Assembly: GCA_050246995.1 (NCBI GenBank)
Contig: JBFWVA010000005.1
Coordinates: 1-64,000 of the forward strand
Direction: 5' to 3'
Source of the DNA: SHVO01 sp050246995
Lineage (GTDB): Bacteria > Pseudomonadota > Alphaproteobacteria > Rhodospirillales > Rhodospirillaceae
Length of the DNA: 64,000 bases
The translations under genes were made by a program, and so were the position numbers. The notes beneath the pieces are model-generated. The model searched no databases. It worked only from the letters and a program-made list of their open reading frames with translations, and was not told where the DNA came from. The number at the start of each line of letters is the position of its first letter. Position 1 is the stretch's first letter. This document shows, one piece after another, positions 42,198 to 51,045 of the stretch.

Positions 42198-42734
42198 ATG
42201 TCAGCGAGCGCTGATACTCCAGACCGTGCACCTCTCGATCCGCAAGGCCGCAGCTCCGCGCGCTTGGCGGCCGTGCAGGCTCTTTATCAGGTTGAAGTCA
42301 CCCAGGATCCGTCCGACCGGATCATCAAGGATTTCCTTACCGCGAAAGTGGGCGGGCTTGCCGTGGCGCAGGATAAGGAGACCGAACAGGAATCCATCGT
42401 TGCGCTGGCGGATATCGACGGCGAACTGTTCATAAATCTGGTGCGCGCGGTCGACACGCGCGGCGCCGAGATCGATGAGATGATCAAGGGGTCCATCTCG
42501 CCCGATTGGCCGTGGGAGCGTCTCGAGATCACGTTGCGCTCGGTCTTGCGCGCGGGCGTGGCCGAACTTCTGACGCGCACGGATATTCCCGCGAACGTCA
42601 CCATCGCGGAGTTCGTCGACGTGGCGCAGGCGTTCTATGCCGGTCCTGAATCAGGCATGGCGAACGCGGTGCTCGACCGGATTTCCCGCGCGCTGGGGCG
42701 TACCAGCGGGGTCCGCGCCCGCGCCGGCAAGTAA
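42198..42734 (+). CDS. nusB: Transcription antitermination factor NusB
   Basis: All-helical RNA-binding protein of 178 residues that, with NusE/S10, binds boxA of rRNA leaders. Signature: SSARLAAVQALYQVEVTQ near the start and IPANVTIAEFVDVAQAFYAG with MANAVLDRISR at the end. A disordered ~20-residue N-terminal extension precedes the core. It overlaps thiL by one base (TAATG). Confidence 0.94.
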   Translation: MSASADTPDRAPLDPQGRSSARLAAVQALYQVEVTQDPSDRIIKDFLTAKVGGLAVAQDKETEQESIVALADIDGELFINLVRAVDTRGAEIDEMIKGSISPDWPWERLEITLRSVLRAGVAELLTRTDIPANVTIAEFVDVAQAFYAGPESGMANAVLDRISRALGRTSGVRARAGK

Positions 42735-43732
42735 TGAGCCGCGCGCGCAGCGAGTTCGACGTTATCGCGGCGCTGTTCGCCCCGCTCTCCAAATCCGCTC
42801 CCGGCGCTTTCAACCTGAAAGACGATGCGGCCGCCTTTGATGTGGGCGCCGGCAACGAAGCCGTGGTCACGGTTGATACCGTGATCGAAGGTGTCCATTT
42901 CCTGCCCGATGATCCGCCGGACCTCGTCGCGCGCAAGGCGCTGCGCGTCAATTTGTCGGACCTCGCGGCCAAAGGCGCCGCGCCTGTCGGCTTCCTCCAG
43001 GCGTTGTCCGTGAACACCGCGATCACCGACGCCTATCTTGAGCAATACGCCAAGGGGCTCGCGGCGGATGTGAAAGAATTCAAGATCCCGCTGCTGGGCG
43101 GGGACACGACCTCCGGGCCGGGGCCGCTCACGGTTTCAATCACGGCCATCGGCTCTGTCGCGAAGGGAAAGATGATCCCGCGCGGCGGTGCGCGGCCAGG
43201 CGACCTGCTTTGCGTGACGGGCACGATCGGCGACGCTGCGCTCGGTCTTCAGTTCTTGCGCGGCAAATTGAAAGTCGCGAGCCGGGATAACGCGAACCAC
43301 TTCGCGGCGCGCTACCGGTTGCCGCAGCCGCGGCTGACCGCGGGAGGTCTGCTCGCGGGCCGGGCCAGCGCGTGCCTCGACATCTCGGACGGGCTCGTCG
43401 CCGATATCGGACATCTTTGCGCGGCCTCGGGCGTGGCGGCGATCATCGAGCGGGACAATATCCCATTGTCGAAAGCCGCCCGTGCGGCCGTTACCCTCGA
43501 GCCCGCGTACTGGCCGCAGATTTTCGGCGGCGGCGACGATTACGAACTCGTATTTACACTGCCGGCGTCACACGCGCCGGATCTTCAGCGCCTCGCGGAG
43601 GAGGGGCGGGTGGCCATGACAGTGATCGGTCGCATTGTCGGGGCCGAAGATGCTAAGCTTGGGGCCGTGACTGTCCTGGATGGGGCAGGCAAGCCGGTCG
43701 AAGTGCCCGTTGGGGGCTACCTTCATCGGTAG
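42734..43732 (+). CDS. thiL: Thiamine-monophosphate kinase
   Basis: Enzyme of 332 residues phosphorylating thiamine phosphate to the active cofactor thiamine diphosphate. AIR-synthase-like fold with DDAAAFDVGAG, VDTVIEGVHFLPD, LRVNLSDLAAKGAAPVGFL, LLGGDTTSGPGPL and ISDGLVADIGHL, all with the Mg2+-binding acidic residues. Standard position after nusB in alphaproteobacteria. Confidence 0.95.
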   Translation: MSRARSEFDVIAALFAPLSKSAPGAFNLKDDAAAFDVGAGNEAVVTVDTVIEGVHFLPDDPPDLVARKALRVNLSDLAAKGAAPVGFLQALSVNTAITDAYLEQYAKGLAADVKEFKIPLLGGDTTSGPGPLTVSITAIGSVAKGKMIPRGGARPGDLLCVTGTIGDAALGLQFLRGKLKVASRDNANHFAARYRLPQPRLTAGGLLAGRASACLDISDGLVADIGHLCAASGVAAIIERDNIPLSKAARAAVTLEPAYWPQIFGGGDDYELVFTLPASHAPDLQRLAEEGRVAMTVIGRIVGAEDAKLGAVTVLDGAGKPVEVPVGGYLHR

Positions 43733-43747
43733 GGGGCTTGGCTACCG

Positions 43748-44260
43748 ATGAAACGCGCCATCGTCATTATTCTTGTCATCTTACTCGTCGCCGGCGGCGG
43801 CGCGGGCGGCCTCATGATGATGGGCATTATCCCCAACCCTTTCAACCCGACGGCGCAAAGCGGGCCCATGAGCGATGCCGAGAGAGCCGCCGCCGAACTC
43901 GCCGCGAAGAAAAAATTCCAACCGCCCACCGCGCAGCTCGATCTTGTCAAACTCGACGACATGATCATTCCCGTGATCCTCGACGGGCAGGTGAACCGGC
44001 GCGTGTTCATCATCGCGCGCCTCAGGGTGAATGCGCCGGCCAACGTCACCGCGGTCGAAGCGAAACTGCGCCCGTTCCAAAGCGCGGTCCTCAGCGACTT
44101 CATTCCCTTTTTTCAAAAGTACTACGTCAGTCACGACGCCGTGGACGCCATCATGGTGAAGGAACGTTTGACCGAAAACGCGAAGAAAACTTTCGGTGAA
44201 ATGGTCCCGGAAGTGCTGCTGATCAACGTGTTTGAGCAGGTCAGCCCGCGTCAGCGGTGA
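43748..44260 (+). CDS. FliL-like single-helix membrane protein
   Basis: Protein of 170 residues in the thiL cluster, 15 bases after that gene. One N-terminal hydrophobic segment (about 4-27) is followed by a polar linker with KKKFQPPTAQLDLVKLDDMIIPVILDGQ and a mixed alpha/beta domain. The layout resembles FliL-type proteins that associate with flagellar stators, but similarity is weak by eye and this could be a separate family. The signal/anchor puts most of the protein in the periplasm. Confidence 0.6.
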   Translation: MKRAIVIILVILLVAGGGAGGLMMMGIIPNPFNPTAQSGPMSDAERAAAELAAKKKFQPPTAQLDLVKLDDMIIPVILDGQVNRRVFIIARLRVNAPANVTAVEAKLRPFQSAVLSDFIPFFQKYYVSHDAVDAIMVKERLTENAKKTFGEMVPEVLLINVFEQVSPRQR

Positions 44261-44450
44261 GGCTCCTTTAGGCCCTTCTAAAGTCCCTAAATCGCTATTT
44301 AGTCAGCCTGTTGCTTACGAGGGGGTCTTTCTGGCACTCTCGCGCAGCGCAAGGGGGGAATAGCGCCGATAAATCAGATCAGTAATTGCATCATCACATA
44401 ACCAGGCCGCTCAAAAGCCTGGCGTTCCCACGACTCTAAACGGAGTGAAC

Positions 44451-46538
44451 ATGACACCAGGTTCTTTACAAGTCCTCGTGATCGCGTGCGGGGTGTTAGC
44501 TGTGTTGTACGGCATCTTTGGAGTAACGCGTGTGCTGGCCAAGCCAGCCGGCAATGCTCGGATGCAAGAGATCGCAGGCGCGGTGCAGGAGGGGGCAGCC
44601 GCGTATCTTAATCGCCAATATCTGACCATCGGTATCGTCGGCATCGTCGTCGCCATTATTCTTGGCGTCGCGCTCGGCGGTGTTGTCGCGGTCGGCTTCG
44701 TGATCGGTTCGGTGCTTTCGGGCATCGCCGGTTATGTGGGCATGAACGTGTCGGTGCGCGCCAACGTGCGCACAGCCGCCGCCGCCATGAACGGCGGTCT
44801 CGCGCCGGCCCATGCCGTTGCGTTCCAAGCGGGCGCCGTCACCGGGATGCTGGTGGTGGGGCTCGGGCTGCTCGGCGTCGCGGGCTACTACTTTGTGCTC
44901 AGCGCGCAGGGCCGTGAGCTCCGTGACATCGTGTGGGGCCTGATCGCGCTCAGCTTTGGCGCCTCGCTCATCTCGATCTTCGCCCGTCTCGGCGGCGGGA
45001 TCTTCACCAAGGGCGCCGACGTCGGCGCGGACCTGGTGGGCAAGGTCGAAGCGGGTATTCCCGAAGATGATCCGCGCAACCCGGCCGTGATCGCCGACAA
45101 CGTCGGCGACAACGTCGGTGACTGCGCCGGCATGGCCGCCGACCTTTTCGAAACCTACGCCGTGACCATCGTTGCCACCATGTATCTCGGCTCGCTCTAC
45201 TTCGCGGGTGAACAGGCGCTGGCGGCAATGATGTATCCGCTTGTCATCGGCGGCGTGTGCATCATCGCCTCGGTGATCGGCACCTTCTTCTCCGGCATCG
45301 GTTCGTCGGGCAAGATCATGGCCGCGCTCTATCGCGGTTTCATCGTCACCGCTGTCATCTCCGCCGGTCTCATCGTCGGGATCACAACGCAGATCTTCGG
45401 CGATGGCTTGACCACCGCCGCGGGCACGACCTACACCGCGCAGGACCTCATCACCTGCGCCTTCGTCGGTCTGGTCGTTACGGGCCTTATCGTGTGGATC
45501 ACCGAGTACTATACGGGCACGGGCTTCCGCCCCGTCCGTTCGGTCGCGGCGGCTTCCACCACGGGCCATGGCACGAACATCATCCAGGGTCTGGCGATCT
45601 CGATGGAAGCCTGCGCTCTGCCGGTGCTTGTGATCTGCGCCGGCATCATCGTGGCTTACATGACGGCGGGCATCTTCGGCCTCGCGGTCGCGGCGACCAC
45701 CATGCTCGCGCTGGCGGGCATTGTCGTCGCGCTCGACGCTTACGGCCCGGTGACGGACAACGCCGGTGGGATCGCCGAAATGGCGCACCTGCCGCCGGAA
45801 GTGCGTAAGTCGACCGATGCTTTGGATGCGGTGGGCAATACGACGAAAGCGGTGACCAAAGGCTACGCGATTGGTTCGGCCGGCCTCGCGGCCGTCGTGC
45901 TGTTCGCCTCCTACACGGAAGACCTCAAACACTATTTCGCGGATCTCGATATCCAGTTCAGTCTGGAGAATCCGTTCGTGGTGGTCGGTCTGTTCATCGG
46001 CGGTTTGCTCCCGTACCTGTTCGGTGCGATGGGCATGCAGGCCGTGGGACGCGCGGCGGGCGCCGTCGTGAACGAAGTGCGCCGACAGTTCCGTGAGATC
46101 AAGGGCATCATGGAAGGCACGGCGAAGCCCGATTATGGCCGCGCGGTCGACATGCTGACCCGTGCCGCGATCAAGGAAATGATCATCCCGTCGCTGCTTC
46201 CGGTGCTGTCGCCGATCGTGCTGTACTACCTCGTGAATGCCATCGCCGGTCAGGCCCAGGCCTTCACGGCGCTCGGCGCGATGCTGCTCGGCACCATCGT
46301 CACCGGCCTGTTCGTCGCCATCTCGATGACCTCGGGCGGCGGCGCGTGGGACAATGCCAAGAAGTACATCGAAGACGGTAACCACGGCGGCAAGGGCTCG
46401 GACGCCCACAAGGCCGCGGTCACCGGCGACACGGTTGGCGACCCGTACAAGGATACGGCGGGTCCGGCCGTAAACCCGATGATCAAGATCATCAACATCG
46501 TCGCGCTCCTCCTGCTGGCCGCTCTGGCCGCGCACTAA
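44451..46538 (+). CDS. hppA: K+-independent proton-pumping pyrophosphatase
   Basis: Membrane-bound pyrophosphatase of 695 residues with about 15 helices, pumping H+ while hydrolysing PPi. The substrate motif is GGGIFTKGADVGADLVGKVE (starting near residue 182), followed by GIPEDDPRNPAVIADNVGDNVGDCAGMA for Mg-PPi binding. The residue that separates K+-dependent (Ala) from K+-independent (Lys) enzymes is Lys here, in GNTTKAVTKG, so it should not need potassium. Start ATG 44451 has CGGAG just upstream; GTG 44445 is less likely. It may conserve energy from biosynthetic PPi under low-energy conditions. Confidence 0.96.
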   Translation: MTPGSLQVLVIACGVLAVLYGIFGVTRVLAKPAGNARMQEIAGAVQEGAAAYLNRQYLTIGIVGIVVAIILGVALGGVVAVGFVIGSVLSGIAGYVGMNVSVRANVRTAAAAMNGGLAPAHAVAFQAGAVTGMLVVGLGLLGVAGYYFVLSAQGRELRDIVWGLIALSFGASLISIFARLGGGIFTKGADVGADLVGKVEAGIPEDDPRNPAVIADNVGDNVGDCAGMAADLFETYAVTIVATMYLGSLYFAGEQALAAMMYPLVIGGVCIIASVIGTFFSGIGSSGKIMAALYRGFIVTAVISAGLIVGITTQIFGDGLTTAAGTTYTAQDLITCAFVGLVVTGLIVWITEYYTGTGFRPVRSVAAASTTGHGTNIIQGLAISMEACALPVLVICAGIIVAYMTAGIFGLAVAATTMLALAGIVVALDAYGPVTDNAGGIAEMAHLPPEVRKSTDALDAVGNTTKAVTKGYAIGSAGLAAVVLFASYTEDLKHYFADLDIQFSLENPFVVVGLFIGGLLPYLFGAMGMQAVGRAAGAVVNEVRRQFREIKGIMEGTAKPDYGRAVDMLTRAAIKEMIIPSLLPVLSPIVLYYLVNAIAGQAQAFTALGAMLLGTIVTGLFVAISMTSGGGAWDNAKKYIEDGNHGGKGSDAHKAAVTGDTVGDPYKDTAGPAVNPMIKIINIVALLLLAALAAH

Positions 46539-46560
46539 GAGCGAACGTTGCGAAACGAGA

Positions 46561-46589
46561 AGCCCGGACCCTAAAGGTCCGGGCTTTTT
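46561..46589 (+). terminator. Rho-independent terminator of hppA
   Basis: AGCCCGGACC (46561-46570) pairs perfectly with GGTCCGGGCT (46576-46585), loop CTAAA, then TTTT. It begins 22 bases after the stop. Confidence 0.93.
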
Positions 46590-46710
46590 GTTTCTCGGTC
46601 TAGGAAGTAAGTGCAATTGATCATCAGTATCACCGATGGCGCACATTGGTGATCCGCGTTTGCCGCACTAATGTCTCTGCCGGTTTCAGAAATAACAAAT
46701 GGGGAAAGCC

Positions 46711-47190
46711 GTGAAAAAATTTGGCGTCTATGCCGCCATAGCGTGCGTTATGAGTGCTTCCGCTTTGGCGCAGTCAGCGCCAGCGTCCGCGCCGTCTCCG
46801 CAGCCTGAATATCACCCAAGTTTCGGCGATCTCATGACCTTTGCCGTGCAACCGCGGCATATCAAACTTGGCCTCGCGGGCCACGCTCGCAACTGGGCCT
46901 ATGCCGCGTTCGAAGCCAAGGAACTGCGCAATGCTTTCGCGCGCATCGGCCGTACGATCCCGATCTATCAGGAAAACGCGCTGCCTGATCTATTCGCGGC
47001 TTCGACCGCCACACAGATGGAAGCGCTCGAAGCCGCTATCAAAGCGCAGGACGCAAAAGCATTCGATGCCGCCTATAAGGATGTGACGGCGGCCTGCAAT
47101 ACATGCCACGCGTCGCTCAATCACGGCTTTATTGTCATTCAAGAGCCGAAGATGTCTCCGTATTCCGATCAAAATCTCACGGGAAAATAG
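46711..47190 (+). CDS. Exported cytochrome c'-like protein
   Basis: Protein of 159 residues with a signal peptide (cleavage near ALAQ). I start at GTG 46711 because a GGGGA ribosome site lies just upstream, inside the longer frame from ATG 46699. The mature part is mostly helical (DLMTFAVQPRHIKLGLAG, NWAYAAFEAKELRNAFARIG) and ends in a haem-binding motif, TAACNTCHASLNHGFI, near residue 133. A C-terminal CxxCH in a four-helix protein is the cytochrome c' pattern, known for binding NO or CO. Strictly it belongs to a cytochrome-c-like family of unknown role. It lies before tspO, a possible haem/porphyrin link. Confidence 0.75.
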   Translation: MKKFGVYAAIACVMSASALAQSAPASAPSPQPEYHPSFGDLMTFAVQPRHIKLGLAGHARNWAYAAFEAKELRNAFARIGRTIPIYQENALPDLFAASTATQMEALEAAIKAQDAKAFDAAYKDVTAACNTCHASLNHGFIVIQEPKMSPYSDQNLTGK

Positions 47191-47366
47191 AAGCTGACAT
47201 GGGTGCCGCCGGGCCCTCAATTTTTTGATAAGCTACCGACATCGACGTCCCATTGGTTCGAATCCCTTATGGCACACCGACGGCGAGGAGTGAGTTATCG
47301 TGTCCCCGCTATTTTGAGTCCGCGCTATCCTTGCTGAACAGCCACTACGGACCATGGGAGCCCAGT

Positions 47367-47846
47367 TTGAGCACACCTGTTATCGTTGCGGTGGTCACCG
47401 TTGTCATGGTGCTGGGAGTAGGGGGCGCGATGACCACGATTGGTCCGTGGTATCGTGGGCTGATCAAACCGAGTTGGAACCCGCCCGATTGGGTCTTCGC
47501 ACCAGCCTGGACGGTAATCCTTGGATTAGCGGGTTGGTCCGGGGTGCTGGCATGGACAAACGCGCCGGACGAGAACGCGCAGCGACTCATTGTCATTCTG
47601 TTCGGGATTAACATTGCTCTCCATATGCTTTGGAGCCCGCTTTTTTTCAATCTACGCCGGCCGGATTGGGCGTTGATCGAAATCCCATTTCTGTGGCTAT
47701 CGATTTTGGCCCTCATCGTCGGCTTGGCGCCCTATTCTTTCTTGGCCTCCTGCCTGCTGCTTCCGTACTTATTTTGGGTGTCTTTTGCGACGGTCCTGAA
47801 CTTCACAATCGTCAGGCTGAATTCTGGAGATGCCGGCAGAACCTGA
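47367..47846 (+). CDS. tspO: TspO/MBR-family tryptophan-rich sensory protein
   Basis: Five-helix membrane protein of 159 residues that binds porphyrins and, in alphaproteobacteria such as Rhodobacter, links oxygen and haem status to gene expression. Signature: YRGLIKPSWNPPDWVFAPAW near residue 29, then WSGVLAW, LHMLWSPLFFNLRRPDWAL and PYLFWVSFATVLNF. Start is TTG 47367 with GGGAG (47356-47360) 6 bases before it; the longer frame from 47253 gives a non-conserved N-terminus. Confidence 0.9.
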   Translation: MSTPVIVAVVTVVMVLGVGGAMTTIGPWYRGLIKPSWNPPDWVFAPAWTVILGLAGWSGVLAWTNAPDENAQRLIVILFGINIALHMLWSPLFFNLRRPDWALIEIPFLWLSILALIVGLAPYSFLASCLLLPYLFWVSFATVLNFTIVRLNSGDAGRT

Positions 47847-48008
47847 CGCTTCACATGCGCGCGTCGGGTGCTTGCTTTTCTCCTGGCCCAATTAGAACAG
47901 CAACGTATTAAGACGGTGAGCAGCCTACGGTACGCCATCTAATTACTTTCGGCGGTGAAGGAAGGCCTATAGGCTTGGCGGTGCGATGTGCGTTTAGGGG
48001 AGGGACCT

Positions 48009-49211
48009 ATGCGTTGTGTCACTGCTGCGCTCGCGATTGGTGTGGCCTGGATCGCGCCAACCTTCGCCGCCGACAAACCGGCCCAAGCGCCCATCTTCGA
48101 AGTCGATCCGTTCTGGCCGAAGCCGCTGCCCAATCATTGGGTGACGGGCTCCACCATCGGTCTTGCGGTCGATGCGAAGGACAATGTCTGGACCATCCAT
48201 CGTCCGGGCTCGGTCGAGGATAATTTCAAGGCCGCCGATCTTACCGTCGCCGACGCTGTCGATGACGAAGCGTTGCCGGGCGCCGAGGGACCGGTGAACG
48301 GAAAAGATCCCATCGGCGCCTGTTGTAAAGTCGCGCCACCGGTTCTGGTTTACGATCAAAGCGGCGCGCTTGTGAACTCCTGGGGCGGGAAGGGCGCGGG
48401 CTACGATTGGCCCGACAGCAACCACGGCATCACCGTCGATCACAAAGGCAACATCTGGCTCGCGGGCAACGGGGAGAAGGACACGCAAATCCTGAAATTC
48501 ACCGCCGCCGGCAAATTCATGCTGCAAGTGGGCACGCACGGCGTTCACAACGGCAGCAACGATCTCGCGAACTTCTGGAAGCCATCGAAGATCTTCCCCG
48601 ATCCGGCGGCGAACGAGGTCTATGTCTCCGACGGCTACGGCAACCGGCGCATCATCGTGCTCGACGCCGACAGCGGAAAATACAAGCGCCACTGGGGTGC
48701 CTATGGCGCGAAACCGGATGACGCACCGCTCGCGCCTTACAATCCGGCCAGCCCGCGTGCGAAACAGTTTTCCACCGTGCACTGCGTGATCGTGTCGAAT
48801 GACGGCTTCGTCTACGTCTGCGACCGCGTCAACGACCGCATCCAAGTCTTCAAGAAAGACGGGACGTTCGTCAAAGAATCCTTCATCGATCCGAAGACGT
48901 ACAGATCGGGCTCCGTGTGGGACATGACCTTCTCGCGTGATCCGCAGCAAACCTACATCTATGCCGCCAACGGCGTGGATCAGAAGATCAACATCCTCAG
49001 CCGGGAAACGCTGGAAGTGTTGACCTCATTCGGTGACGGCGGCCGTCAGCCGGGGCAGTTCTTCGGCGTGCACAATCTGGCGACGGATTCCAAAGGCAAT
49101 CTCTACGCCACGGAAACCTACACCGGCGCGCGCATCCAGCGCTTCCTGTTCAAGGGCGTCGGCGCGGTGACGAAGAAGGATCAAGGGGTCGTGTGGCCCG
49201 GCGCGAAATAA
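48009..49211 (+). CDS. Exported NHL-repeat beta-propeller protein
   Basis: Protein of 400 residues with a signal peptide (cleavage near TFAA) and a GGGGAGGGA ribosome site before ATG 48009. The body is a series of NHL-type blades with the pattern 'G-I-T-V-D-x-x-G-N-I-W': GLAVDAKDNVWTIHR, GITVDHKGNIWLAGNG, KIFPDPAANEVYVSDGYGNR, IVSNDGFVYVCDRVNDRIQVF, LATDSKGNLYATETYTGARIQ. Two adjacent cysteines (IGACCKVAP) are notable. It resembles proteins annotated as peptidyl-alpha-hydroxyglycine alpha-amidating-lyase-like, but I see no evidence of that activity. A cytochrome c and a copper oxidase are encoded next to it, suggesting a redox role. Confidence 0.82.
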   Translation: MRCVTAALAIGVAWIAPTFAADKPAQAPIFEVDPFWPKPLPNHWVTGSTIGLAVDAKDNVWTIHRPGSVEDNFKAADLTVADAVDDEALPGAEGPVNGKDPIGACCKVAPPVLVYDQSGALVNSWGGKGAGYDWPDSNHGITVDHKGNIWLAGNGEKDTQILKFTAAGKFMLQVGTHGVHNGSNDLANFWKPSKIFPDPAANEVYVSDGYGNRRIIVLDADSGKYKRHWGAYGAKPDDAPLAPYNPASPRAKQFSTVHCVIVSNDGFVYVCDRVNDRIQVFKKDGTFVKESFIDPKTYRSGSVWDMTFSRDPQQTYIYAANGVDQKINILSRETLEVLTSFGDGGRQPGQFFGVHNLATDSKGNLYATETYTGARIQRFLFKGVGAVTKKDQGVVWPGAK

Positions 49212-49253
49212 GGAGTGGGCGCGGAACCGCTGGCGAGCGTTTTTATGTCGCGC

Positions 49254-49751
49254 TCAGGGAGTTGGCTTCTGAGAGATCGCGCCGGCGGGAAGGTGCGTCG
49301 GCGCGGGCGTCGCGCCGGCGAGTTCACCGGTGTTGGCGCCGGGCGGCGGCGCGGGATCGGCACCCGGTTGGCACATCGGTGAGGTGGCGGCGCGTTGTTC
49401 CTTGAGGAACGCAATCACGTCGTTGCGGTCGGTTTCGTCGAACATGCCTGCGAAGCCCATCTTCGTGCCCGGCATATTCATGATGGGAAAAGTGAGAAAG
49501 TCGTGCAGGTGCGCGTCATCCCATACGAAGTTCGCCTCGCGCAGCGCATCCGAATAAGCAAAGCCTTCCACTGTGGCGGCTTTGCGCCCGATCACGCCGC
49601 AGTGCGGCGGTCCCATGAGCGTCCGCTGCGCCGCATGGCAGCCGGCGCATTCCTTATAAAGCGTTGCACCCCGCGCCGCGTCAGCGCCCACCGCCGGGGC
49701 AGCCGCGGTCACAAGGGCAAGTGATACAAAAATGATTGGGCTTTTCCACAT
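49254..49751 (-). CDS. Class I c-type cytochrome
   Basis: Exported monohaem cytochrome of about 165 residues (ATG 49751; ATG 49757 would add two). A signal peptide ends near VGAD. The haem motif is KECAGCHAAQ (C and C spaced by two, then His) at about residue 35, and the methionine ligand is in PGTKMGFAGM at about residue 98, as in cytochromes c2 and c550. The C-terminal ~35 residues are an Ala/Pro-rich tail (DPAPPPGANTGELAG), perhaps a flexible tether. It can carry electrons for the multicopper oxidase encoded divergently. Confidence 0.9.
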   Translation of the reverse strand: MWKSPIIFVSLALVTAAAPAVGADAARGATLYKECAGCHAAQRTLMGPPHCGVIGRKAATVEGFAYSDALREANFVWDDAHLHDFLTFPIMNMPGTKMGFAGMFDETDRNDVIAFLKEQRAATSPMCQPGADPAPPPGANTGELAGATPAPTHLPAGAISQKPTP

Positions 49752-49914
49752 CCGCACGGCGCCGTTTTCATGATGGAAACTGATGGCTGGAGCGACTCTG
49801 CCATTGCGCCGAGCTCCTCGACAGATTCGGAAACTACCTAGGTATTTCCCGCAGGTTTAGCCGCCTGCTGCCCGGCCTTAAAGTTGGGCGAAATATCGAC
49901 TGGGAGGGAAAAAC

Positions 49915-50991
49915 ATGTCCGTACGGGCCCTTGCCGGCTGTCTCGCGATTTTGATGGCGCTGTGGGGAATTTCATCCGCCCAGGCCGCGCAGCGTAAATT
50001 CGAGATGGACATCCAAGAGGTTGAGATCACGGTCGCGCCTGGATTCAAGGCGAGGGTCTGGGCGTTTAACGGGCAGGTGCCCGGTCCGCTGATTCACGTC
50101 AAGGAAGGCGATGATGTCGAGGTTGTGGTGCACAACAAGAGCACCCAAGCCCATACGGTGCATTGGCACGGCGTCTACCAGTTCAAGAGCTGGGATTCGG
50201 ACGGCGCGCCCAACATTACGCAAAAGAATATCCTGCCCGGCGAAAGCCACACCTACCGCTTCGTCGCCGAGAAGGCCGGCAGTCTCTGGTATCACTGCCA
50301 TACCAACGTCGCCGAGCATCTCGGCCTGCGCGGCATGTTCGGCCCGCTCATTATCGAACCCAAGAAGCCGGCGAAGATCGAGCGCGAGGTCACGAAGGAC
50401 GCGGTTCTGATGTTTTCCGGCTGGAATGATCGCGTGGCGCAGAAGCTCGGCGAGGGGATAAAGCCCGGCGAGGCGCTCCAATATTTTTCCATCAACGGAA
50501 GGTCGATGCCGCTCAATCAGCCGATCCGGGTGAAGACCGGCGACGTTCTCCGCCTGCGTCTCTACGCCGCCACGATTCCGGTCGCATTCCATCTGCATGG
50601 CCACGACTTCCTCGTCACCCATAAGGATGGCAATGCCCTCGAGCATCCTTACAGCGCGGACGTGATCGGGATGCAGCCCGGCGAGCGCACCGATGTCATC
50701 GTGCGCATGAACAATCCGGGCATATGGGCCAGCCACGATCACATCGACGATCACACCACCAACAACGGCCAGGAACATGGCGGCTCAATGCTGACGGTCG
50801 AGTATGAAGAAGTCGCGCCTCCGCCGTTCTACATGTGGAAGAACGTGAATTATAAGCCGGACTTCTACATGATTGAATCGATGGCCAAGCCGTTCGGCTT
50901 GTACAACATCGACGCGCTAAAGGGTGTCGCGGCGCCTGCTTCAGGTCCGTCCGGCGCGGCAGCGCCCGAACCCGAGCATAAGCACGAGTAG
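49915..50991 (+). CDS. Two-domain multicopper oxidase
   Basis: Exported protein of 358 residues: signal peptide (cleavage near AQAA) and two cupredoxin domains. Domain 1 has HTVHWHG (80-86) and WYHCHTNVAEHLGLRGM (125-141), including a plausible type-1 copper set with C128, a following His and M141. Domain 2 has FHLHGHDF (225-232) and a late cluster SHDHIDDH (273-280). With the type-1 site in domain 1 it resembles the two-domain laccase/nitrite-reductase-type proteins thought to form trimers. The C-terminus is an Ala/Pro-rich tail ending EHKHE. Substrate unknown: phenols, metals or nitrite are all possible. Confidence 0.87.
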   Translation: MSVRALAGCLAILMALWGISSAQAAQRKFEMDIQEVEITVAPGFKARVWAFNGQVPGPLIHVKEGDDVEVVVHNKSTQAHTVHWHGVYQFKSWDSDGAPNITQKNILPGESHTYRFVAEKAGSLWYHCHTNVAEHLGLRGMFGPLIIEPKKPAKIEREVTKDAVLMFSGWNDRVAQKLGEGIKPGEALQYFSINGRSMPLNQPIRVKTGDVLRLRLYAATIPVAFHLHGHDFLVTHKDGNALEHPYSADVIGMQPGERTDVIVRMNNPGIWASHDHIDDHTTNNGQEHGGSMLTVEYEEVAPPPFYMWKNVNYKPDFYMIESMAKPFGLYNIDALKGVAAPASGPSGAAAPEPEHKHE

Positions 50992-51018
50992 GAGATCGCG
51001 TGCGGAAAAGGGCGTGCG

Positions 51019-51038
51019 GCCGCTAAGTGATTAGCGGC
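51019..51038. terminator. Hairpin between the copper oxidase gene and bamE
   Basis: GCCGCTAA (51019-51026) pairs perfectly with TTAGCGGC (51031-51038), loop GTGA. It lies between convergent stops. The T-tracts are weak on both sides (AAATTT on plus), so it is a likely but not strong bidirectional terminator. Confidence 0.55.
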
Positions 51039-51045
51039 GCTAAAT

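Noticed and set aside
44402..44422. CCAGGC/GCCTGG hairpin in the hppA leader
   Set aside because: Only 6 bp with a 9-base loop and no conserved riboswitch features; too weak to call a regulator.
44496..46646. 716-codon minus-strand frame
   Set aside because: Shadow of hppA: its His/Arg/Asp-rich composition mirrors the pyrophosphatase codons and shows no motif.
47197..47227. GGGCCC followed by TTTTTT after the cytochrome c'-like gene
   Set aside because: The stem is short and imperfect (GGG...CCC); may end transcription but I cannot support it as a terminator.
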